Positions 1-5,016 of a stretch of 5,162 nucleotides of DNA are shown one piece after another; position 1 is the first letter of the stretch; every line of letters starts with the position of its first letter. Origin of the DNA: Paracoccaceae bacterium (GTDB lineage: Bacteria > Pseudomonadota > Alphaproteobacteria > Rhodobacterales > Rhodobacteraceae); assembly GCA_023134935.1 (NCBI GenBank), contig JAGLUD010000037.1, positions 1 through 5,162 of the forward strand, given 5' to 3'. Position numbers and translations under genes: made by a program. Under the pieces are notes generated by a model. The model ran no database searches, was not told the DNA's origin, and was given only the letters and a program-made list of their open reading frames with translations.

Positions 1-1
1 T

Positions 2-562
2 ATCGACTGCCGTGAGATCATCTCGTATCCGAGCGCACGCAGTGCCATGATGGATTTCCTGGTGGCAACAGTGCAGCGGGATGTGGGGTTCGAAGCATTT
101 GACTCGGTCGCTGGTGGCGAAACTGGTGGCATCCCTTATGGCGCGTGGATGGCGGACCGGATGGGGTTGCCGATGCAATATGTGCGCAAGAAGCCCAAGG
201 GTTATGGCAAGGGTTCGCAGGTTGAGGGTGTTCTGAAGGAAGGTCAGCGGGTGTTGCTGGCCGAGGATATGACGACTGATGGCGGATCGAAGATCAAATT
301 CGTGCAGGCCATTCGTGACGCGGGCGGCGTTTGCAATCACACAGCGTTGATTTTCTTTTATGACATTTTCCCGAACACTCGCGAGAATTTGGCAGAACAC
401 GGGATTTCGTTGCATTATCTGGCGACATGGCATGACGTTTTGGCCGAGGCCAAAGCGGGCGATTATTTTGATGTTAAGACGCTGGACGAGGTGGAGAAGT
501 TCTTCGCCGATCCGTTAGGCTGGTCGCTGGCGCATGGCGGTATAGGTGAAGTTAGCAAATAA
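2..562 (+). CDS. pyrE: Orotate phosphoribosyltransferase, 5' end cut by the window edge
   Basis: Transfers the phosphoribosyl group of PRPP to orotate, giving OMP, the fifth step of de novo pyrimidine synthesis in the cytosol. The reading frame is open to the left edge, and 186 codons remain. The in-frame ATG pair at 47-52 is internal, because the codons before it read as family sequence ([10 protein letters not shown]). Visible motifs, numbered from the first complete codon: GGETGGIP around 38-45; the flexible catalytic loop [11 protein letters not shown] at 61-71 with its run of lysines; and the PRPP-binding strand and loop [14 protein letters not shown] at 84-97 with the paired acidic residues ED. 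The C-terminus ([14 protein letters not shown]) resembles alphaproteobacterial PyrE. Full-length family members have roughly 210-230 residues, so about 35-45 N-terminal residues lie outside the window. Family assignment is firm. Confidence 0.95.
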   Translation: MDCREIISYPSARSAMMDFLVATVQRDVGFEAFDSVAGGETGGIPYGAWMADRMGLPMQYVRKKPKGYGKGSQVEGVLKEGQRVLLAEDMTTDGGSKIKFVQAIRDAGGVCNHTALIFFYDIFPNTRENLAEHGISLHYLATWHDVLAEAKAGDYFDVKTLDEVEKFFADPLGWSLAHGGIGEVSK

Positions 563-1164
563 ACATTCGCAAAGAACATAACAATATAGGGTGCTATTTC
601 ATTGGCAAAACTAGATGCGTTAACAAAAATCGGAAAATACACTTACGGATTTAAAGGTGTATCTGTACAAAGATATAGCTCAACCGAATTACTCGAAATT
701 GGGAGTTTCTGCTCGATTGCAAGCGGCGTTACAATTTTTCTCGGGGGTAATCACAGGCCAGACTGGATAACCACATTCCCCTTCGGCCACATTTATAAAA
801 CACAATTAGGTGGGGAAGATATTGTTGGCCATCCGTCCAGCAATGGAGGGGTAACTATTGGTAACGATGTCTGGTTTGGGTATGGAGCCACTATAATGTC
901 GGGTGTTACGATCGGCGACGGCGCAGTCATTTCTGCAAACGCGCATGTTGTTAAAAATGTTGAACCCTATGAAATAGTTGGGGGAAACCCTGCGAAACAT
1001 ATCAAATTTCGGTTTACTGGCCCTGCAATCAAGATGCTTCTACAACTCCGGTGGTGGGAGCTCGAAGATGGTGAAATCAAACGAATAGCACCCCAACTCA
1101 GCAAAGAGCCAACAGAACGACTCATGCAAAAATTACTCTTGGAGTTTCGGAGTTAGTAAATCAC
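551..1164 (+). repeat. Imperfect direct repeat at both borders of the acetyltransferase gene
   Basis: GTTAGCAAAT at 551-560, overlapping the pyrE stop codon, is matched at 9 of 10 positions by GTTAGTAAAT at 1152-1161, overlapping the acetyltransferase stop codon. The pair brackets the AT-rich gene almost exactly. This could be a trace of insertion or of recombination between short homologies, or chance in AT-rich sequence. No transposase or terminal inverted repeat accompanies it. Confidence 0.35.
602..1156 (+). CDS. CatB/Vat-like hexapeptide-repeat acetyltransferase, probably acquired
   Basis: A 184-residue left-handed beta-helix O-acetyltransferase of the xenobiotic acetyltransferase type, which uses acetyl-CoA on hydroxyl groups. 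Seen: GSFCSIASGVTIFLGGNHRPDW at 34-55, where H51 matches the catalytic histidine of the GNH motif in Vat/CatB enzymes; hexapeptide rungs at about 84-125 (VTIGND, VWFGYG, ATIMSG, VTIGDG); the closing VGGNPAKHIKFRF at 126-138; and the LRWWELEDGEI helix at 149-159. The start is TTG. An in-frame TAG at 587-589 rules out a distant upstream start, and a weak AGGG lies at 588-591. GC is about 44% by hand count, well below its neighbours, which suggests transfer. It follows pyrE by 39 bases and converges on olsB with 25 bases between. The substrate cannot be read from sequence: chloramphenicol or streptogramin is possible, but a sugar of a surface polysaccharide is equally likely. It should not be called a resistance gene on this evidence. 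Confidence 0.88.
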   Translation: MAKLDALTKIGKYTYGFKGVSVQRYSSTELLEIGSFCSIASGVTIFLGGNHRPDWITTFPFGHIYKTQLGGEDIVGHPSSNGGVTIGNDVWFGYGATIMSGVTIGDGAVISANAHVVKNVEPYEIVGGNPAKHIKFRFTGPAIKMLLQLRWWELEDGEIKRIAPQLSKEPTERLMQKLLLEFRS

Positions 1165-1185
1165 AAATTGCTATCGGTAAATCAC
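1156..1185. repeat. Perfect 9-base direct repeat between the convergent stop codons
   Basis: GTAAATCAC occurs at 1156-1164 and again at 1177-1185, 21 bases apart start to start. The first copy begins on the last base of the acetyltransferase stop codon. The second covers the complement of the olsB TGA (1182-1184). The spacing is two helical turns. No convincing terminator hairpin with a T-run was found between the two convergent genes. Confidence 0.5.
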
Positions 1186-1907
1186 CCCGCAGTCGCCCTT
1201 AGCAACCTTTTGCGGTTGGCGGGGATGCCTCCGATTTCCATTCCTGTGAACACGTGAAGCGTGTTTAAATCATTGTCCACCACCGCATGATCTGACACCC
1301 AACCGCCCATCAGAAGATAGGTGCGTAGCAAGGGTGGCATATGTTTTTGAGCGGATTTCACGTTGGGCGGGAACAGTTCTGGTGTGCTTGCAAAGCGGAA
1401 AACCTTCGGAGCTTTGATCTTGGGAAGCCAACGTTTGGGGGCGAGGTGACGCTCTTTTAACAAAGCGAAAGCGTCAGTGTATTCCTCGGAATTCGTGCCT
1501 GAAAAGCTGGAGCAACCAAACAAGAGTTCTACATCATTGTCGTCCACATAAGCACTCATGGCAGACCATGCGACGCGCAGGATGTTAGGATCCTTAAAGG
1601 CGGGGTCGATGCAAAAGCGACCCATCTCGACTATCATGCCTTCGATGGTGTGAAGGCTTTCTAAATCGTAGAATTGCGCGGAGTAGGATTTGTCTATCTG
1701 CAATCCGTTGGCCAGTGGTAGCAGGCGGAAAGTACATACCAATTGGTTGGTGTCGTTTTCCTCGACCAAGATGTGCCGGCAAATGGCGTCGTAGGCATCA
1801 GCGTCGGAGCTGCCTCCTTCGCCGCGGAACGTTTTGTTTCGCAGGGCTTGGGCGGATTTAATGTCCGCGGCGCTGTCAGCAAAGCGTGCCGTGTAGCGTC
1901 CAGCCAT
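1182..1907 (-). CDS. olsB: OlsB-family L-ornithine N-alpha-acyltransferase
   Basis: A 241-residue GNAT-fold acyltransferase. In characterised members OlsB moves a 3-hydroxyacyl chain from acyl carrier protein to the alpha-amino group of ornithine, making lyso-ornithine lipid, the precursor of phosphate-free membrane lipids. Family sequence is seen throughout: RYTARFADSAADIKSAQALR at 4-23, the VEMGRFCIDP core at 93-102, LLFGCSSF at 128-135, RHLAPKRWLPKIKAPKVFRF at 153-172, and the highly typical LLMGGWVSDHAVVDNDLNTLHVFTG at 198-222. The frame is open back to an ATG at 1959-1961, but the ATG at 1905-1907 is chosen: AAGGGAGG sits five bases before it, and the protein then begins in the family manner. 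The usual partner olsA (lyso-lipid O-acyltransferase) is not downstream, where the acetyltransferase converges instead. The gene is divergent from msrB. The family is well supported; the exact substrate is inferred. Confidence 0.85.
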   Translation of the reverse strand: MAGRYTARFADSAADIKSAQALRNKTFRGEGGSSDADAYDAICRHILVEENDTNQLVCTFRLLPLANGLQIDKSYSAQFYDLESLHTIEGMIVEMGRFCIDPAFKDPNILRVAWSAMSAYVDDNDVELLFGCSSFSGTNSEEYTDAFALLKERHLAPKRWLPKIKAPKVFRFASTPELFPPNVKSAQKHMPPLLRTYLLMGGWVSDHAVVDNDLNTLHVFTGMEIGGIPANRKRLLRATAG

Positions 1908-1912
1908 GTTCG

Positions 1913-1920
1913 CCTCCCTT
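1913..1920 (-). promoter_or_regulatory. Strong Shine-Dalgarno site that sets the olsB start
   Basis: Read on the minus strand, AAGGGAGG is followed by five bases (CGAAC) and ATG. It is the best ribosome-binding site in the window. It argues against the 18-residue N-terminal extension that would begin at 1961. Confidence 0.85.
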
Positions 1921-1935
1921 TCATCCGTCGTTTGT

Positions 1936-1978
1936 CTTGAAATGCCCTTGAAATGGCGCATATATCTAACTTGAATTT
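1936..1978 (+). promoter_or_regulatory. CTTGAA repeats over the putative msrB promoter
   Basis: CTTGAAATG occurs at 1936-1944 and 1947-1955, an 11-base period, and the related CTTGAATTT at 1970-1978, 23 bases further on. All three copies therefore lie on nearly the same helical face. TTGAAA at 1937-1942 and TATATC at 1961-1966, with an 18-base spacer, could be the -35 and -10 of an msrB promoter. The first repeat would then hold the -35 and the second would lie in the spacer. This is the 98-base divergent olsB/msrB intergenic region, so a regulator bound here could affect both genes. The repeats are seen directly; the promoter and operator roles are inferred. Confidence 0.4.
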
Positions 1979-2005
1979 ATGCAATTAAGGCGGGGAATAA
2001 AAGAG

Positions 2006-2401
2006 ATGTCAGACAAAATCACAAAATCAGACGCCGAGTGGAAAGCGCAATTGTCGCCATTGGCTTATAAAGTCACCCGAAAAGGCGGGACGGAGCGTGC
2101 AGGAAGCCACGAAGATTTCCCAAAATCTGCAGGCATGTTTACCTGCACCTGCTGCGGGGCGGAATTGTTTGACGCGGAAACCAAATACGAATCTGGCTCG
2201 GGATGGCCAAGCTTTTATCGCCCCCTTTCCCCCGAAACGATCGAGGAGCGTGCCGACAATAAACTGTTCACGAAACGCACCGAAGTGGTCTGTGCATCCT
2301 GTGACGCGCATTTGGGGCATGTATTTCCGGATGGACCACAACCGACGGGATTGCGGTACTGCCTAAACGGTGTCGCTTTGGACTTTAAATCCGAGGGTTA
2401 A
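2006..2401 (+). CDS. msrB: Peptide methionine-(R)-S-oxide reductase MsrB
   Basis: Reduces the R-epimer of methionine sulfoxide in oxidised proteins and is normally recycled by thioredoxin in the cytosol. The 131-residue product is a single-domain MsrB. Two CxxC pairs (C47/C50 and C96/C99) form the structural zinc site. GWPSFY at 66-71, HLGHVFPDGPQPTGLRYC at 102-119 and the catalytic C119 in RYCLN are all present. The common resolving-cysteine position (GCGWPSF) is serine here (S65), so recycling must use another cysteine (C49 is a spare) or go directly through sulfenic acid. The start at 2006 is preferred over the in-frame ATG at 1979, because AAGGCGGGGA at 1987-1996 precedes it at about nine bases and the family N-terminus follows. 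It is divergent from olsB, and its stop codon overlaps that of bamE. Confidence 0.95.
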   Translation: MSDKITKSDAEWKAQLSPLAYKVTRKGGTERAGSHEDFPKSAGMFTCTCCGAELFDAETKYESGSGWPSFYRPLSPETIEERADNKLFTKRTEVVCASCDAHLGHVFPDGPQPTGLRYCLNGVALDFKSEG

Positions 2402-2853
2402 AGAAACGATTCAGCGCTGAAGTTGCCGACGTTACCCAGCATTTGTTGCCAGAAGCTTAGCGAACGGCCGCCAGTCACTGTTTCACCGGTATTCAGATTG
2501 ACAACGACGCCGTTTTCCAAGCCATAGGTATCAACGGCGGCGACGCGCCCTGCGCCATTAAAGCTGATCGCCAATATTTGGCGGTCAGTGATTTTGGGCG
2601 CGAAGAAGGCGAAGGTGCTGACGGTGTAGGACACATAGTACCAGGAATTGTCACCCTGAACGCCTTTGCTGGTGGGCTCACCTAGGCGTTCTAGAACAGA
2701 CGCTTTGGTGTCTGAACCAACTGCCAGTGCGTCTACTTCGGCTGAAACCGGCAAATACCCATGGGTGTTAACGATCGGCGAACAACCGCTGGCGATCAGG
2801 ACGCCTCCGAATGCGGCGGCTAAAACTGCTTTTTGAAACTTGTTGCCTGACAT
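2398..2853 (-). CDS. bamE: Outer membrane protein assembly factor BamE (SmpA/OmlA lipoprotein)
   Basis: A small lipoprotein of the BAM complex, which folds beta-barrel proteins into the outer membrane; it sits on the periplasmic face of that membrane. The 151-residue product starts with a lipoprotein signal peptide: lysine and a hydrophobic stretch (KAVLAAAFGGVLIASGC), with the lipid-modified cysteine at C24. The SmpA/OmlA domain follows: VGSDTKASVLERLGEPT at 45-61, the SWYYVSY strand at 70-76, and ILAISFNGAGRVAAVDTYGL at 93-112. The C-terminal segment after about 115 is a family-specific extension. GAGGG stands five bases before the ATG. The gene is divergent from the DUF177 gene, the arrangement expected in Rhodobacterales. 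Its TAA and the msrB TAA are read from one TTAA at 2398-2401, so there is no intergenic space. Confidence 0.9.
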   Translation of the reverse strand: MSGNKFQKAVLAAAFGGVLIASGCSPIVNTHGYLPVSAEVDALAVGSDTKASVLERLGEPTSKGVQGDNSWYYVSYTVSTFAFFAPKITDRQILAISFNGAGRVAAVDTYGLENGVVVNLNTGETVTGGRSLSFWQQMLGNVGNFSAESFL

Positions 2854-2900
2854 TTTTGCCCTCGCTTATATACCGAATACTCTTGCTCGTGCCCTTTGTG

Positions 2901-2916
2901 CGTGGTCTAAACCACG
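2901..2916. promoter_or_regulatory. Perfect inverted repeat between bamE and DUF177 (possible operator)
   Basis: CGTGGT-CTAA-ACCACG is a perfect 6-base inverted repeat around four bases. It lies 47 bases upstream of bamE and about 50 bases upstream of the DUF177 start, inside the 112-base divergent gap. It has no T-run and stands between two promoters, so a protein-binding site is more likely than a terminator. I do not recognise it as the site of a known regulator. Confidence 0.45.
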
Positions 2917-2922
2917 AATCCC

Positions 2923-2942
2923 AGCGCGACTTGCGCTACAAT
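2923..2942 (+). promoter_or_regulatory. Putative -10 element of the DUF177-rpmF-plsX-fabH cluster
   Basis: TACAAT at 2937-2942 matches the -10 consensus at five of six positions and would place transcription start near 2949, leaving a short leader before the ATG at 2966. No good -35 is seen at the right distance. The inverted repeat AGCGC-GACTT-GCGCT (2923-2937) abuts the -10, and the larger palindrome at 2901-2916 lies just upstream. Confidence 0.35.
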
Positions 2943-2965
2943 CCCCTTTTCGGCGCGATATGACA

Positions 2966-3541
2966 ATGGCAGAAACAATCAATACCCAGAACCTTACCCC
3001 CGAGTTTTCGCGGATCGTTAGAGTCTCGAGTCTGAACAATACTGTGGACTTCGAGTTCGACGACGTTCCAACTGAAGACGAGACAAATGAAATGGCAGCG
3101 CTGTTTGATGTGGTCTCTATCCGGAAGATGCGGTTTCAGGGGGTGATTGCCCCCTTCGAGGACAACGGCTGGCTGCTGGAAGGCAAGCTGGGCGTCAGCG
3201 TGTCGCAGAACTGTGTTGTGACGCTTGAGCGCGTTCGTACGCGCCTTGATCTGGATATCCGGCGGATATTCACGCCGATGGCTGACCCGGACGAAAACGA
3301 AATCACGCTGGACGCATCCCACAACGATGAAGTTGAGCCGCTGGGCAAGGAAATTGACCTCGGTTTGGTGGCGATGGAGGCGTTGGCATTAGCGATTCCC
3401 GAATATCCACGTGTTGAGGGTGCGGAGCTGCCGGAAAGCAGTTTTTCACCCCCTGAAACGAGCGATATCGAAGAAGAAGCCCCTAAACCCTTCGCCGGTC
3501 TGGCTGCATTGAAGGAAAAACTGTCGAATCCTGATGAATAA
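2966..3541 (+). CDS. DUF177/YceD family protein, first gene of the rpmF-plsX-fabH cluster
   Basis: The 191-residue product belongs to the YceD/DUF177 family, which is encoded beside rpmF in most bacteria. Members have been linked to 23S rRNA accumulation, so a role in large-subunit assembly is likely but not shown by sequence. Seen: an N-terminal beta-rich part (EFSRIVRVSSL at 13-23); the conserved core LEGKLGVSVSQNCVVTLERV at 71-90 with its single cysteine C83; RRIFTP at 99-104; the acidic stretch DEVEPLGKEIDLGLVAMEALAL at 121-142; and the typical C-terminus KPFAGLAALKEKL at 174-186. The frame is open back to 2840, but those extra 42 residues are unlike the family and would overlap the start of bamE. 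The ATG at 2966 (or 2960, two residues longer) is preferred, although neither has a clear Shine-Dalgarno site. Confidence 0.88.
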   Translation: MAETINTQNLTPEFSRIVRVSSLNNTVDFEFDDVPTEDETNEMAALFDVVSIRKMRFQGVIAPFEDNGWLLEGKLGVSVSQNCVVTLERVRTRLDLDIRRIFTPMADPDENEITLDASHNDEVEPLGKEIDLGLVAMEALALAIPEYPRVEGAELPESSFSPPETSDIEEEAPKPFAGLAALKEKLSNPDE

Positions 3542-3606
3542 AGGCAGAAAGTCCTTGCGGTTTTTCTAATTTGCAGTATTTATCCGGCTTCGTTTCCTGT
3601 TCAGGT

Positions 3607-3634
3607 TTGCGTGCTCTCGCATAGTTACTATGTA
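3607..3634 (+). promoter_or_regulatory. Palindrome and possible promoter upstream of rpmF
   Basis: CATAGT-T-ACTATG (3620-3632) is a perfect 6-base inverted repeat around one base. TTGCGT at 3607-3612 and TATGTA at 3629-3634, separated by 16 bases, could form a weak promoter whose -10 overlaps the right arm. It lies in the 150-base gap between DUF177 and rpmF, by far the longest gap inside the cluster, so rpmF-plsX-fabH may have its own start and regulator here. No gene is seen in this gap. Confidence 0.4.
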
Positions 3635-3652
3635 GGACAAGTGAACGCTGAA

Positions 3653-3672
3653 TGTCGGGGGTTTGCCCCACA
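3653..3672 (+). promoter_or_regulatory. G/C-rich hairpin in the rpmF leader
   Basis: TGT-C-GGGG-GTTTG-CCCC-ACA can pair as seven base pairs with one bulged C, ending 8 bases before the AGAGG ribosome-binding site (3681-3685). No T-run follows, so it is not a standard intrinsic terminator. A leader structure affecting L32 translation is possible. Pairing is read by eye; no folding energy was computed. Confidence 0.3.
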
Positions 3673-3691
3673 CAAGCATTAGAGGTCCGTT

Positions 3692-3895
3692 ATGGCTGTT
3701 CCTAAGAGTAAGATCACACGTATGAAACGTGGCATGCGCCGTTCGCACGATGCACTAACTGCATTCAACCCGAACGAGTGTTCAAACTGTGGCGAATTGA
3801 AACGCCCACATCACGTATGTAGTGCCTGCGGCCACTATGCAGAGCGTGAAGTCGTTGCTATGGTCGAAGAGAACTTCGACGAAGACGCGGCTTAA
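3692..3895 (+). CDS. rpmF: 50S ribosomal protein L32
   Basis: A small protein of the large ribosomal subunit, near the exit side of the peptidyl transferase region. The 67-residue product begins [22 protein letters not shown], the basic rRNA-binding tail typical of L32. A complete zinc ribbon follows (C30xxC33 and C43xxC46, with GELKRPHHV between), so this is the zinc-binding form rather than the cysteine-free paralogue that some bacteria use under zinc limitation. The acidic C-terminus (EENFDEDAA) is usual for alphaproteobacteria. AGAGG at 3681-3685 precedes the ATG by six bases. plsX follows after 23 bases, the classic rpmF-plsX linkage that ties ribosome and lipid synthesis. Confidence 0.97.
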   Translation: MAVPKSKITRMKRGMRRSHDALTAFNPNECSNCGELKRPHHVCSACGHYAEREVVAMVEENFDEDAA

Positions 3896-3918
3896 GCAAC
3901 AATTAAGGTTAGTCCGGT

Positions 3919-5013
3919 ATGACCACAGATGAAGACCGGACTAATTTCCCTGCCGGCGCGGTTGTAGTTTCAATCGACGCAATGGGCGGGGACAGTGGCG
4001 TAGAAGCCATTATCGGCGGCATAGAATTATCCGCCAACATCAACCCAGATATCCGATTTATCGTCCACGGCGATTCGATCAAGATCAACGCGCTTTTGCA
4101 AAAAAGCCCCGCGCTGATCGACATGGTCGATGTTCGTCATGCCGACAAAGTCGTCGAGATGGACGCAAAGCCTGCGCAAGCCGTGCGCGGTGGCAAGGGG
4201 TCCAGCATGTGGAACACCCTTCAGAGCGTTAAAGACGGCGAGGCGACTGTTGCGGTTTCCTGCGGCAATACCGGCGCGCTGATGATGATGGCGGTATTAC
4301 GGCTTCGCAAGTTGCCGGGTGTTAATCGCCCCGCAATCGCGGTTCTGTGGCCATCGCGCAACCCATCTGGTCATAACGTGATGCTGGACATGGGTGCAGA
4401 CATCAAAGCCGACGCCGCGGACTTATTGCAGTACGCGATCATGGGTGCCAGCTATGCTCGTAATGGTCTTGGCTTAGAGCGCCCGCGCGTTGGGTTGCTG
4501 AACATTGGCACCGAAGACAACAAGGGTCGCCCTGAATTGCAAGAAGCGGCTGAGATGATCGAAGCTTCGCAAAACGCCAGCGGCTTGGAATATATCGGCT
4601 TCGTTGAGGGTAGCGACCTGCCCGCCGACCGCGTGGATATTATTGTGACCGACGGTTTCACCGGCAACGTCGCGCTGAAAGCCAGCGAAGGTACCGCGAA
4701 ACTGGTTGGCGACTTCCTTCGGGAGGCGTTCACTCATTCGACTATGGCGAAAATGGCAGCGGTAATTGCCAGCGGCCCACTTAAGCGCCTGAAGAACCGG
4801 ATTGACCCACGACATAGTAACGGTGGCGTTTTTCTGGGGCTGAACGGAACGGTTATCAAATCCCACGGGTCTGCCGATGCGGTTGGTGTTTCCGCCGCGA
4901 TCAAGCTAGCGTTTACGCTGGCACAAAACGGGTTCTCGGAAAAACTGGCGGCACGGGTTGCATCTGCGAACGCGGCCAGCAAGAATACAACATCTGAATC
5001 AAACGAGGCGTAA
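3919..5013 (+). CDS. plsX: Phosphate acyltransferase PlsX
   Basis: Converts acyl-ACP and phosphate to acyl-phosphate, the donor used by PlsY to acylate glycerol-3-phosphate in the first step of phospholipid synthesis; it is a soluble enzyme that associates with the membrane. The 364-residue product has full family length. Motifs in order: VVSIDAMGGD at 17-25 (nucleotide-like N-terminal loop), VSCGNTGALM at 113-122, VMLDMGADIKAD at 154-165, VGLLNIGTEDNKG at 191-203, IIVTDGFTGNVALKASEG at 241-258, and LGLNGTVIKSHGSADA at 306-321. The first dozen residues (TTDEDRTNFPAG) form a longer tail than in many homologues, but no later ATG precedes the conserved core. AAGG at 3905-3908 is about ten bases upstream. 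It lies between rpmF and fabH, with fabH three bases downstream, so translation of the two is probably coupled. Confidence 0.97.
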   Translation: MTTDEDRTNFPAGAVVVSIDAMGGDSGVEAIIGGIELSANINPDIRFIVHGDSIKINALLQKSPALIDMVDVRHADKVVEMDAKPAQAVRGGKGSSMWNTLQSVKDGEATVAVSCGNTGALMMMAVLRLRKLPGVNRPAIAVLWPSRNPSGHNVMLDMGADIKADAADLLQYAIMGASYARNGLGLERPRVGLLNIGTEDNKGRPELQEAAEMIEASQNASGLEYIGFVEGSDLPADRVDIIVTDGFTGNVALKASEGTAKLVGDFLREAFTHSTMAKMAAVIASGPLKRLKNRIDPRHSNGGVFLGLNGTVIKSHGSADAVGVSAAIKLAFTLAQNGFSEKLAARVASANAASKNTTSESNEA

Positions 5014-5016
5014 ACC

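Noticed and set aside
602..1156. Naming the acetyltransferase as an antibiotic-resistance gene (cat or vat)
   Set aside because: The fold and histidine motif are shared with polysaccharide and nodulation O-acetyltransferases; substrate cannot be decided from this sequence.
1157..1181. Terminator between the acetyltransferase and olsB
   Set aside because: Only three or four complementary bases (GGT/ACC) with no T-run; the direct repeat is the only clear structure.
1908..1961. 18-residue N-terminal extension of OlsB from the ATG at 1959-1961
   Set aside because: A strong Shine-Dalgarno sequence lies directly before the ATG at 1905-1907, and the family-like sequence starts there.
1979..2005. 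Upstream ATG of msrB at 1979
   Set aside because: The AAGGCGGGGA site lies after it and is placed correctly for the ATG at 2006; the nine extra residues are not family-like.
2027..2366. Other-frame open reading frames inside msrB
   Set aside because: They are shadows of msrB, which has unmistakable family motifs; no ribosome-binding sites or recognisable products.
2840..2965. 42-residue N-terminal extension of the DUF177 protein from the ATG at 2840
   Set aside because: It would overlap the bamE start on the other strand and cover its promoter region; the residues do not resemble the family, and the conserved protein begins near 2966.
3541..3566. Possible terminator after the DUF177 gene (AAGG...CCTT followed by GCGGTTTTT)
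   Set aside because: The stem is only four base pairs with a long loop, and four unpaired bases separate it from the T-run; too weak to call.
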